Shown here in pieces: positions 12,261 through 24,700 of a stretch of DNA of 64,000 bases. The stretch's first letter is position 1. Every line of letters begins with the position of its first letter. The notes below the pieces were generated by a model. It searched no databases. It saw only the letters and a program-made list of their open reading frames with translations, and was not told where the DNA came from. The position numbers and the translations under genes were made by a program. The stretch is from assembly GCF_000787575.1 (NCBI RefSeq), contig NW_012236513.1, forward strand, positions 248,001 through 312,000, in the 5' to 3' direction. The DNA comes from Acytostelium subglobosum LB1 (taxonomy: Eukaryota; Evosea; Eumycetozoa; Acytosteliales; Acytosteliaceae).

Positions 12261-15156
12261 TTATCTCATATGTGGGACACCCTTGGTAAAGATCTGAGAG
12301 AACTGGCTCCATTCCCATTGACTTCCTTGATAGAACCAAAGGATCAAGCACCAAATGAGAAGTAACAAGACCATGTAGTGTCTCATGCTGATGGACATCT
12401 CTCTGCCTACAGAATCAGTTTTGTCAAACCGATTTGGGATAGCCGCGGGGAAAAAGTACTTCTTGAGGTTATGAAAGTACACCGAGAACAAGAAGTAGGT
12501 CACCTGGAACTGAAGATTAATAGAGTAGAACGTCAGGAGCAATCCAAGGAGCATGGCCGACATGTTGCTATGGTCCAGCAAGTGGTCATTCATAATGGTT
12601 CTAAGACTGAACATTGAATAGATGATTCCGGAGACAAAGAGACCTAGTTCGATGACGTTCACAACAAACACCAACTTAGTTTGGAGTGAACTAGGTTTCC
12701 AACTGGGTTTTCCAAGCTTGGACTTGGAGACCAGAATAAAGGAAGAAATGACCAATGGCCAGAGAGCAAACCAGTTCTGTTGACCTCGCCAGATGTACAG
12801 ATCAGACACACCCGCCCAGCTTTGAACAATGTTGGTCATAATCCATTGTACCAGCATGATTACTAGGCACCCTGTCATCATCACCTGAGTGTTAAAGACG
12901 AAAGGAAGCCTCAAAGTAAACAGGAGCCAGAGGGGCATCACTTCGAGCCAGTAGATGGCTGTGACCGGACCAGTGAACCAATAGGAGACATTGACGACCC
13001 TTACCAAGAAGGCACTGACCTCAAATGCTTTCATGGCCAACATGAAGCATAACAGTACAAGGTAGATGGCGCCTGTTAAACCGACAAAGATCCACTGAGC
13101 ATGGATCACCCAATACACCAGGAAGGTGCACAGAGATGGAAAGACAATAAACAGGAAGATACTGGCAATACCTGTAGTCGCGAACTCCAGAGCCCAAAGC
13201 TGGATTGCTCCGGCTGCCCAACGAGCTGGGGCCTCACCATAACGTTCGGGCTCCTTAGCAGATCCAATACAAGGCAGTGTGGAATGTAGGCGGAGCATTC
13301 ACCATTCTTTTGGGAACCAATGGCTTGACTCGGTATCCTCAATGAAAGTTAGTTTCTTGAGCTCAAAGTCTCCATCGAGGCGCCATAAGGCATTGGTACC
13401 ACAGCTTGTGACTGTTCCAATTTGGTCTCTCATTGGATTCATGTAGAGGTAGTTGTTGAAGTTGTTTCGATCGAAAGTGTCACTCTCGGCATTGACCATT
13501 GGAAAGTACTGCATAACTTGAACAAATCGAAGGGTAGAGGAATGTTTTTTTCCAAACTCTGGAACTGTGGCTCTCCAGAACTTTGGACCTACCATATGAC
13601 GGGCGTCAAAGATGGCCAAGTAGGCATTCGATAGTTGTTTATGGTGTTGGGCAACTGCATGGAGACCAGCCGCCTTTCCAGTGATTGATAGGTCATTATT
13701 CTTGACAATAATGACCCTAACATTGATACCATTTCCACATACGTTCTTCCATAGAGTAGAGTTTGTAATAGTATCCACTTCGAAAAAGTTGTATCCATTA
13801 TCATCTGCTCCATTGACGTTGAAATTGTTATTTGGAGGATTTTTGACGTTCCATTGATCGATGAGGTTGCCGATGGTATCATTGATGTTTGAAGGAAGAA
13901 TGTCTTCCATTTCTTTATCAGTTGGACTGAATGGGACATTGCAAAGTAATTTCCAGAGGCTGCGGGTGTCCAAACGAGGATTGCTCATGAGATGATAGAA
14001 CTGTCTGACAAAGCCTTGGAAGTTGAGCATCCCTACCACTATTGTCTAGGATGTAGTGTGTGATAGTTGTGTTTTCTCTATTTTTGTAGGGAATACCAGA
14101 GAAGGAATGTGCCACTCCAAAGATGTTCCGGAAGAAGTGGAATGGTCCTTCAGAGCACAACACTGACACTGCAGCATAATTGCAAAGTCTCTTCCTTCCT
14201 TTCCACTTCGGTAATGGAGGTCGATTCAAAGGAATGACTTCTTCCGTCACATTGGGGTGCCAGAGAGCCATGAACCTTTGAAGGGCTGCTCCAAATGGCG
14301 AGAAATGTTGGACCATGAAAGAGATTAAACTCATAAAGGATAGGTATAAGAAAGTAATGGAGGCGGCGCCACTGGACAACGTGTTTGAATCCTGGACTAC
14401 ATCAGTGCATGAAGATTCAGAGTCTTCAGAGTTGGAGCAGGGGATACTGTTTGACGAGAGCAAGAGGGTGTTGTTGATCACGTTGTTGCTTAGGCAGTAA
14501 GGTGGTGTCTTGACCAAGGAGGAGCAAGTTCCACCACAATAACTTCCAAGGGCAAGACAGTATCCATCGAAAGGAGGTCCACGCATTTGTTGGCCCTGGG
14601 TGAACTCGACACCCTCTCTTGGAAGACAAGCGACAATGTAGATGCGACCAGCTTCTCCATAGCATCCTCCGTCAATTTCCCAAGTCTGGGTCAACGATGT
14701 TAGAGGTTCATCAGAGGTGGCCGCCACATACCAATGGTTCTCATTTGGGAAATTTGTAGAAGCAAAGATCACTGGTTTGGTACCTGAGGTCGGGGCAGTT
14801 ACTAGATTTGAAGTCACCTCCAAAACGAAAGTCATCTGGTCCTTGCAAGGTAGTGCATTTGGAGCTGATTTGGTTGGAGACTGTAAGCATTTGAGGCATG
14901 GGCATATGGCCTTGGTTTCGGTGGGTATGGTAACGATATCATTGATCCAAAGTGGAGCAAAGAAGATCAGGAATATGTAGCAGAAGAAGTACACAAGTAG
15001 GGAACAACTTCCAGCCCTTTTGGTCCTATAACTTTTGAACACAATGTCATTGTGTTCGGATTGATCTAAATATTTTAATTGAAGGTCAATATGGTCGTAT
15101 CAATTATGTTTTGATCAATATAAATAAATAATTAATTTACCTTTTGAAGCCATCAT
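12261..15156 (-). pseudogene. membrane glycosyltransferase, family GT2, with frame breaks
   Basis: A tiny first exon (15141–15156, Met-Met-Ala-Ser-Lys) is spliced over 15066–15140 to a long second exon; together they would give about 940 residues. One membrane segment follows the N-terminus (LLVYFFCYIFLIFFAPLW), then a Cys-rich lumenal or outer region and a second segment near residues 230–250. The GT2 signature comes next: YILDN, TGKAAGLHA, FDARHM in the place of the usual DxD, TSCGTNALWR, IEDTESS, and APARW before a block of about eight membrane helices. This is the layout of cellulose- or chitin-synthase-like enzymes; the sugar cannot be told. The frame changes once near 14040. A stretch of about 20 codons at 13260–13315 reads better in a neighbouring frame (motif SAYIPHCLVLD), giving a TGA at 13299–13301 in the main frame. 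Either the gene is recently decayed or the assembly has small indels. Confidence 0.7.
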
Positions 15157-15783
15157 ATATTGTTGTTATTTATTATTTGATGATCCAGTATCTTATACTT
15201 CAACTTCTGAATTGATCACCTTTAAATATTGTCATCTTTTGGACCAACTTTATACACTGGAAATTTCAAAGTTTCATTGATCTCGGTCAAATCTTATTCG
15301 GATTTTAAACTCAATCACACCTGAAGAATCAAGAACAACAACTTTTGAAGTGCAAGTTTGACGACTTTGGAAGTAAAAGTCGATCAAAATGCGCCTGGTT
15401 CGATCCAGATATTTATTTTTGTTTCTTATGATATGTGAAAAGTAAAATTTTATTTCATTGAGTTGGCACTGACCTTCCATCAACTTCAGTTTTCCAAGTT
15501 TCATTCTAACTTATTATTATACTTTTGGCGTTACTTTTTTGATTTTGATTGGATTCTGGAAGACTTTCAAAAGATAAACGCTCCAGAGTGTGAGCAATGG
15601 TTCAGAGTGGGAAGGCCCTTTCATAGAAGGGCTATTTCTCTTCCAAACAGTATCCCTGAAACACAAGATTAAAGATATACACTATCTTCAGGATCACATT
15701 GAACCAATTGGTGCATCCAAAGATGAGTGACGCTTGAGGCTGTGGCGAACTCCAACTTCCAAGTCGATGTATGTATCGATTTA
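15157..15783. other. intergenic spacer, no supported gene
   Basis: This A+T-rich spacer lies between the 5' end of the glycosyltransferase and the 3' end of the large ankyrin/SecA-like gene. An open stretch on the plus strand at 15463–15672, and a short leader-like start at about 15390, could be parts of a small gene. Neither has family support or a convincing splice pattern. Confidence 0.35.
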
Positions 15784-18700
15784 TTAATTTGATCTAATTA
15801 ATTGAGATATAATTATCTCTAGATGTTGAATGGTATTAATCGAAAGACATCCTGCCATTGAATGTTTGTTCCACCAGGCAAGACAAGTGTTCATATCAAC
15901 TTTGGACTCCACACCCTCCGACATCTCTGTGAAGACTTGTGCCCATTCCTCTTGAATGTTCTGGATAACCATCTGTTCCACTCTTCCAGCGATCAACTTT
16001 GCCATCCTTGCGTTGGCTGTGTAGCTTGTTGTTGCTGCCGAGTTTTTGTTGTTGTTGTTGTTAACATCTGGAGATTGATGATGTTGTTGTGGATCAAATG
16101 ATACTGAACATGTACTCCAAAATGATGTCCACAGTTGATGAGTGCATTGACACTTTGAGTACTTGTTGGCTGTGTGACTACCATCGATCATATATTGAAT
16201 GATCGTCTCAAACTCGTTGCTGCGACAAGTTGATCGTATCTTGTCCATTAGCTCGTAGAACATGTTGAGTATATCATCAGTTTGATCACCCAGCAGTTTC
16301 TTCACTCTTGCCTCTGATACAGCCTTGCATGATCTAGTCCTTGATTGATCAAGTACCTCGTTGATGTTGAGCATGTGTTTCGCCGCTTGAATGGCACCAA
16401 CATACTCTCTATTGAGTCCACTCTCCAAACAGATGATGCGGGATGATCCTGGCTGTCCTTGTCGTCCTGCTCGTCCAACACCTTGGTTCTCCACTCTACT
16501 GTTGCTTGGGTAGAATCCAACGATCACATGCAATCCACCTGCCTTTAGTGACTCTGCTGTCAGCTTGATGTCTGTTCCTCGACCAGCTGTGTTGGTCGCA
16601 ACTGTTACGCGACCAGGCTCACCAGCATGGGTAACCACATAGTCCTCGTCCTCTTGTTGGAACTCATTGAGTAGCTGAGCATGTATGTCACCAGCTCTGA
16701 GCAATGGTATGAATTTTTGGCTGTCCTCGATAGTGGGCAGGAGTACGAGGACGGGTCTGCCCTTTGCCACGGCAAAGAACTGCACCTCCTGGCATACTGC
16801 GTTCTGGAAGTCGGTCACAGTGTTGCACAGCTGCATCGGAAGTGATTCGCGCTCTGAAGGACGGTAGCTCACCACGTTAAAGCTGTCAACGTTGTAAACC
16901 TGTCTGAGCTCATTACGTTCGAACTGGTCACCACACGTGCCTGTGAGACCAAAGAGACATTCATATCGCTTAAAGTATGATGGATGAGAGATAGCTGTGG
17001 CCGTGAGGCTGCCCCGTGCGGCAGGGAGATCATGCTTGACCTCTAGGAACTCGTGAAGGCCACCACAATGTCTGCATCCAAAGAATAGTCGACCAGTGTT
17101 CTCCTTGTCCACAATGACCACCGTCTTCTTGCCTGATGCCCTGTCCTCCACAAGTGTTGTCACAGCATAGTCATGATCCTCCTTGAGCTCGAATGACTTG
17201 AGTGCGTGTATCAACAACTGTTTGACCTTTGCTTCACTCAATGCTTGTGCCCATTCAATCGCTCGGTTGATACCTTGGGCATCGAATGGTAGCTTGTGGG
17301 CAGCATCCACCATCACCTGTCTTGCCTTGATCACATGATTGTTGGTCACTGGGATGGTGACATGGGCGTGTGCATAGAGTGAGAGTGGCTTGAAGATGAA
17401 GCTGTGATCGGTTGACATGGTGATGGCCAGACGTGCAGAGCTGAGTGAAGTGTCAATGACTGAGATCACTTGGGTGCAGTACGGGAACACGCCAAACTGG
17501 TACAGAATGAGCCAACGCAGCCTGGCAAGCATTTCAGCAGCGATGTCTGGCGCATTAATGAGTGGGCGAGAATGTCTGGGCACCTTTGTCGCCAGCTCTT
17601 TAAGGCGATCAATCAATGTTTGTTGAGGATCTTTGTCCATCGATTGCTGCAACTGAACAATCTTGAGATAGATTCGGTGGGTCGTGTCCATATCCAGTTT
17701 TGAAAGAGGATATTGGTTGTGATCGATGTTGGTGAATCGATTCCAGAACTCGGTGAACTCTTTCTGTTTGAGCTTGCCCTCAATATCCTTGCTCTGGTGA
17801 CTGGACAACAATTTGGTGATGCTGTCAAAGTTGTTGGAACTGTTCCAGATGGTTGTGCGGGGTATTGATCTGGCCCACGGTGACAGGAGCTGTTGGATCA
17901 AACTGAGCATGGCCTGGATTGATTGAGCGCCTGTAAGGGTCATATTGCGATCGACTGTGATCATTGATTGAATGAATGATGGAATAGAGAAATGACCGAT
18001 TACTCTACAAAGTGATGGAGTGAGTGAGATGATCTGATCAATGTGGCCAGCTGCCTCCATGTCACCATTAATCAATATATCTTGGTAGTCGTCCAACAAC
18101 AGAGTGTTCAGGTACTTGATCAATGATGTCTTGCAACTTGTTGGTAGTTCGTGGATTGGGTCCATTGCGAGGAGACGTCGAAGGCTGGCCAGTAGCTGAA
18201 CGATGAATGATGGATGCGTGTGGTTGAATTCCAGCAGGCTCATGCGAGCAAACACATCAAGTATGAGTGCAGAGCACAAACAATCATTCTGCACATGTCT
18301 GGCGTTGTGTGAGGCGGACGTGGCCAGGACTGTCTGGCATGTGACGAGATGACTGTCTTTGACGGCGTGTCGGACCAGGTACTCGATGTGATCGTTGGCG
18401 CGGGGGTAGTAGGTCGAGAACTGCGGCCTGGAAATGTCTGAGTCGGCCTTGTTTGTTGAGTGAATCAATAGCCAATTGTAGGTTGCGACGTCCACTCTTG
18501 AGTTGGAACGACAACTGGATGTGTCGAGGTGGTCGCGAGAGATAGGCGATGGAGTCAATGCCATGATCTTCGATCAGGGTTGTAAGAGAGTCGACAAACT
18601 TTGTGAACGAGGCCACGGCATCAATGACGTTGTCATGGTCAAGATGGAATCGATGTGTTGCTGTGAAGTGGACCAAGAACCAATCAAACAATGTCTTGTT

Positions 18701-21700
18701 CCTGGGATGCAGATCCAAGATACGGGACAACAGTGTGACGAACTTGCTGTCAAAGAGTGGGCCGATGAATGCCCATGACATGCCAATTGCTTTGTCGAAT
18801 GATTTGAGCAACCCGTCATGGGATGGAGCGCTCGACATGGCTGTGAAACACTTGTGAAGATCAATGATGGCAGTCTTTGGCAAACTGTCCACATTGCACG
18901 CGAACTGATTGAGTTTGCCTATGAACTCTGGACTGAGCTTGTCAAGACACAGTCTCCAGAATGATCGTACGTCATTGTCATTGACGCGAGCGATATCGAA
19001 TGTTTGTGATCGAGAAGTGATCAGCTCAAGTGGTCCTGTAAATGTTGATTGATCGTTCTTTGTTGAATGGACATTCATCCATCGAATGTTGATAATGTCA
19101 ACACTCTTGATGCGAGTGAAACCGAGAAGCTTGGCCACCGCGTCCATGCTATGACCTTGCACTCGTGGGTCCATTATCCTAGTCTTGCCCAACATATCCA
19201 TGAACACCTTCAACTCTGGATGCTTGTGTGCGAGGAGGTCTGGTTTGATTGATCGATCACCAAAGATTATCAACAACTTGCACAAGTACTCGACGGTCGA
19301 CCATGGCAACTTGGTGTTGCTATTGATGAATGATGTGATGAGCTCGAGTGCATACTGTCCACTGATCACGCACTTGGGATACACTTGCATCAGACATAAT
19401 GAAGTTGGGATGTGTCCTCCGTGAAGTGCCAGCTGCAGGGCAGAGCGACCGCCAGCCGACCGCTCATTATGTCCGAGCAGCGAAGAGTAGCTCTCTTCAG
19501 GGTTGTCATTGTAATGAATGATACGCAGCAGCGTGATGATGAACTTGGTATTACCAAGTGATGCGGCCAACTGGATTGGCGTGAATTGATCGACTTGTCT
19601 GGCGAGTCCAAGGTTCACACCAATGTCCACCAACAATCCAGTGATTCGATGACAGTTGAACTGTGCGGCAATGTGCAATGCGTTCATTGTGCTGGCTGGG
19701 TCGACGGTCAGTAGGTCGTGGGCGCTCTCCAGGGCGCCAATCATACTTGGGTCATCAGCCTTCACAACAGTCTGCCACAAGCTATCGATTGGAGAATGGA
19801 CGAACGAAGTAAGCAAGTCGATCAGTCCGATCCTGTTACATTTGATCGCGTTCTCCAGTGGGGTGACGGTGCTGCCTGGTTCCTCAGCCATTCCAATCTC
19901 ATCAATCACCTTGATCATGGTGCCACGACTAGCATTGGCGAGCACAGGAAGACTGATCGTTGACGATAGGTTCTCCAAATAGATAGTCTTGATCTTCTTT
20001 GTACTCCTAAGTTGATGCACTGGTGACGTGTCCGAGTCCGAGTCCTTGGGTCCCTTGAAGATCGGTTCAATCAACCTTCGATGTGTGATCATTGACATGA
20101 GGTTGGTGGTGTTGTCTCCATTACATGCCCATTTGATTGATTGGGCAGCATCCTGTTGACCGCCTAACTGGAGCAGGTTGTGGACGTATTGATGCAGGCT
20201 TGGACTACAAACAATGCGATCGAGGATGTAGATACCCTTGTTGGTGGGAGTTGATATTATTGCTCGCGAGTATGGCAACAGGGCATCGATGATCTCCCTT
20301 GGTCGCTCGTTGGTCCTGTCGAATGCGTAGTACAACGCTGATGCGCCGTTGATGTTGAGCCGGGTGGCATCAGCGCGACTGTACAACAATGCTTTGACGG
20401 CTGAGATGTTGCCGGAGGCCGCGGCACTCATGAGTGGCGTACCGAGATACTCGTCAACACTATCAACCCACTGTGCGAACCTCTTGTAGTAGCGACTGGA
20501 AGGGTTGAGCCAGTGTGCGACCCACGTTGATGATGATCGACTGCTGGCACTGTGCAACATCAAGATGTCCATTGATTCAGAGGGGCGTGCAAAGAACTCG
20601 TCGTCCGCTGTGTTACCGCCCAAGTCATATCCGAATGAGTTTGCGAGGCACTCCAGGGGCTTGAGTCGGTTGGGCTGGTCCTTGAATTCCTTGAACAATC
20701 CTTGAAGCTTTGCTGGTGGCAGGTATGGCAGCAACAACTCCCAAAAGGTCATTCTGGACAGTGTCCCGGTAGTTGCGTCATCATCAACATTGACGATGTG
20801 GCCGAGACATGACAAGGGCGCCTTTTGATTGAACATGTGAGTGAGTGTGTCCTGATCCAGGCTGTCGTAGAGTATTGATAACTTGGCAATGATGCTGCCT
20901 ACACCACTACACAAGAGGAAGATGAGTCCATTGTCCAGAGGACTACATCCTTTGCTCACGAGGTATTTAAATGTCCTGCCACAGTGATGGGAGAGTGCAT
21001 GATGTAGCAGTGGCAGTGATGGCGCTGTGCCCTCGTGGTCCAATGGGAATCTGATCTGATCGAGATTATGTTCCACCGCCATGGTAGTGAGAATTTGGAG
21101 TGCCTTTGAATCATCCTTCATCGTGAATGCCTTGCCCAATGATTTGATCAGCTTTGGACTGATCGTCTGGAACTGGGGTATAGGTACATGAAGGTGTTCT
21201 GGCGGCGATTGGCCATCAACCTTGGACAAAAGTGTCCAACAACGGGATGCCTCCATGAATGAACAATATCCATATATTGAGGCGTCTGATGGAATGTTCT
21301 TTGATGACAATGACACGAGTGAATATGTTTGAACAGGGTCAAGGTCAACATGCTTGATGAATATGTCCAACATTTGTTCATTATCAGTGTTGATGGCTGT
21401 GAATGCTGCCAATGCAAAATGGTCCACGGTGAAGGGCCATTGGCTGAGATGACGTGCCATCACCATGTTGTTGGACTGCACAGCTTCGATCAACAATGAC
21501 GATGGAGGTAACACCAGCAAAGGATGGTTAGGCTGGCCAATCTGCGGGCGCAATGCGTTGAGTGCCAGCGTCATCTCCTCGACCAACACCTTTTTGGCCA
21601 ATATTCTGCGAGCATCGTGCTGCAACGCCATGCGGTAGATGTGGAGGTACAATGTCTGGCGTAAGGTCTGATGCTTGGTCTCCTTGACATTGTCGTTGGG

Positions 21701-24700
21701 CGTGACACGTGATTGATCAAGTACATGATTGAGCGCAGTGGCATAGGCACGAATCGATTTGACATTGTCCATCATGATGGCAGCGTCGAGGAAAGACAAT
21801 GGTGACTTTAAGTTGAGTGCGGGGACCAGTTGCAGACCATGACTCTGGAGCTGAGGTAGCAGTGTGTGTTGCCCAGTGGCCAGGATGACAATGAGTGTCG
21901 TGTTGCCAAAGGGGTCCAATGCTCGGTTGAGATCGCCAGCACACCATGTTGTGGAAATGGCATTGATCATTCGAGGCGAGCGACTTAGCAAAGCGTAGTA
22001 CAACAAGTATGTGCCATTCTCTGGTTGAACAACGTATGGTACTGATTGATTGATTGGTGCGCTGATCAGATGATGGATCATCAAGTCCAAGCATTCAACA
22101 CTGCCATTGTAGGCGGCCAGCTCCAGAATGGTCAACGTGCGACTAACTAACTCGTTGGGCAAGATGGTATTGAAGCGAGGCCAGTGGAGATCTGGTGGGG
22201 GTATCGACTCCATCCATTTGGACAAGATGCCCACATGGTTGGCCTTGACCCCTGCCTCGATATACTCATCGATTGAGTACGGTCTCATTCTCTTTGTAAG
22301 GTAATCGATCATCTGATGATCCTTCTGCAACAAAGCCCACGCAAAGTATGAGTAGAATGTGTTTGGAAGCATGATGTGTGGCTCCACAGTGCAACCAACC
22401 AGCTCGAGGAGAGTGGTGTGACAATGGAGTATGATGAGGTCCAGCAGCGACATGCCCTCCTTGTCTTTGTGATCCCAACTCTCTTGGCCGAGTGCAATCA
22501 ATCTATGAGCAATGTCCGTGTATCCGCGGGATACTGCCAGCATGGTGGCGGTTGAGCCCTTCGAGTTGACAAAGGTCTTGTGGCGGGATGACTGTACACT
22601 TTGACTGACGATATCATTGTCATTGCCATCCAGACGAGTGTTGGCCGTGTGCCCACACTTGTCGAGTATGAGTCTGGCCAACTCTGGTTGTGATGTCTCC
22701 AATGCCAAGATGAGGGGCGTGGACCCATTGAGTTGTTGTATACCACATGAGTATCCAACATCAATGAGCAAGTCCACAACATTGTATGATCGATACTCGA
22801 CTGCAACATGTAGTGCTGTGCCCTGTGATGGCAGCAGACGATCAATGTGCTCGGCCAGCAGTCCTGAATCAAACAATCTCTTTAGGAATGATGTTTGATT
22901 GAGTGATGCCGCCACTTCAATTGGAGAGTAACCATCTGATTTCCTCGCGATGGACAACGACGCGTCATTATGAGCAAGAAGGAATGCGATCTCCTCTTGG
23001 TCAGTCTCCAGCGCGACATGTAGACATGTGTTCTCATCATTTAGTTGTAGGTGGGTGTCTACTTGGTTTGTTTGGATTGAGTTGATGAGCTTGATGGCAA
23101 TATGTTCGTGTCCTTCGAGAATGGCGGAGTACAGGGGGAATATCTTGTCATTGTCCTGAAGCTGTGCGTTGGCGCCATGTCTCAGGAGTACCTGCACACA
23201 CTCCAGATTGTTCTTGAGGACAGCGCATGCCAACGCCGTCAATCCGCTCTGGTTGCGGGCGTCAATGTGAGTGGACTTGGTCGCCTCGACCATCAATGCC
23301 AATGCCTGGTGATGACCCCTTGTCGCTGCTATGTGCATGAATGTGTTGCCGGCCTCGTCTAAATGAGTGAGCAGTTCAGGGTTCTTGCAGCATTGTTTGA
23401 GATGATATAACTCTGACACCTTGCGGTCAAAGTCTGGCGACATGACCCAGAGTCGGAAAGCCACAGGATCAGAGGGTAGGACCATGTCTCTATATTTGTC
23501 ATCGACTAGATCGTCGTCACCCATGTCGATCACTGTCTCGGGCCCATCCCATGGCACAATGTCGAGTGTGATGGCGTTCATTCGGACTGAACCGGGCGAC
23601 ACCTTGGACAAGAGAGCGTGGTCGATTTGAGTCCAGATGTGTTGGTGATCCATAGTAGTCTCGTTGACAAATGTTGCCAACTCTTGGCATTGCTCTTGGT
23701 TGAGTGACTTGAATGAGGTCACCTTCTGTTGAGTAAATGTGAGTCCGCATCCACCCCACACTCTATGCTTATCGACGCCAGAGTCAAGGTACTCCTGATT
23801 GGCAATGTCAAACTTTGATGCATAGATGTTGCCAAGTGGTGGTGGAGGTGGGGGCGATTGAGTGTCCAAAGCTGGAGAATGAGGACTCGCACCCTTCTTC
23901 TTCGAGGCCGTATCGGCCAAGTGAAGTCGTTGCTGGATTGAGTCCACTTCACCACCAATTGTTGAGAACAGGTCTGTGTCATCTCCATCCAGAGCTTCCA
24001 GTAGATCATCGGGCTTGGTGCACAACTTAAATGTACCGTCGGCAAGAAGCATATCATACTTGAACTGTGCTTCCACTCGATCACACCTCTCGCTCGAAAA
24101 TATGCTGTAGAAGTCATCGAACAGTTCTTCGATCGTCAACTCATCCTTGTCCATGTGCATCTCCAAGAACTCTGCACAATTTGGTTCGAGCTTGGCATTG
24201 GCGCGGCAGACTGAGGCAAGGTCGAACACCGAAACAGTGTGTTTGGTGGGGTCGGCCATGCATCCCGAACACGACCCTGACTTGTGGATATCCATTATTG
24301 AGTCAAAGACCTTCATCATTGAACTAATTGTATCATCCAATCCAAGACCAGCCTTCCTCATCTCCTCAATGAACATGCCAACAACTGGATGAGGGTCCAA
24401 CCTCTTACTCAACTCGAGTGATGGTAACTAATGATTGATTGATTGATTGAGTGAATGAGTGAGTGATGGTTAGGGTTTGATGGAGACGGTATGGAGGTCG
24501 AAGAAAACTTACAAACTTATTGATGTCAGGATTGAACTCGCTTGACTTGGGCAAGGGCGCTGAGTGCTGATGGTTGGGATTGAGCTCCTCCAATTGCTTG
24601 AGGAATGGATGGATGCGGGCCAAGATATGACCCATGTATATGTTGCTAAAGATTCTACTCTCTGTTGCCAATATCATCATAAACTTCTTGGTCAGTTCTC

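Noticed and set aside
15385-15410. tRNA-like box B (GGTTCGATCC)
   Set aside because: No box A, acceptor stem or anticodon arm at the right distance upstream.
15390-15672. possible small plus-strand gene with a leader-like start (MRLVRSRYLFLFLM) and a downstream open stretch
   Set aside because: The two parts do not join in one frame with the available splice sites, and no family is recognisable.
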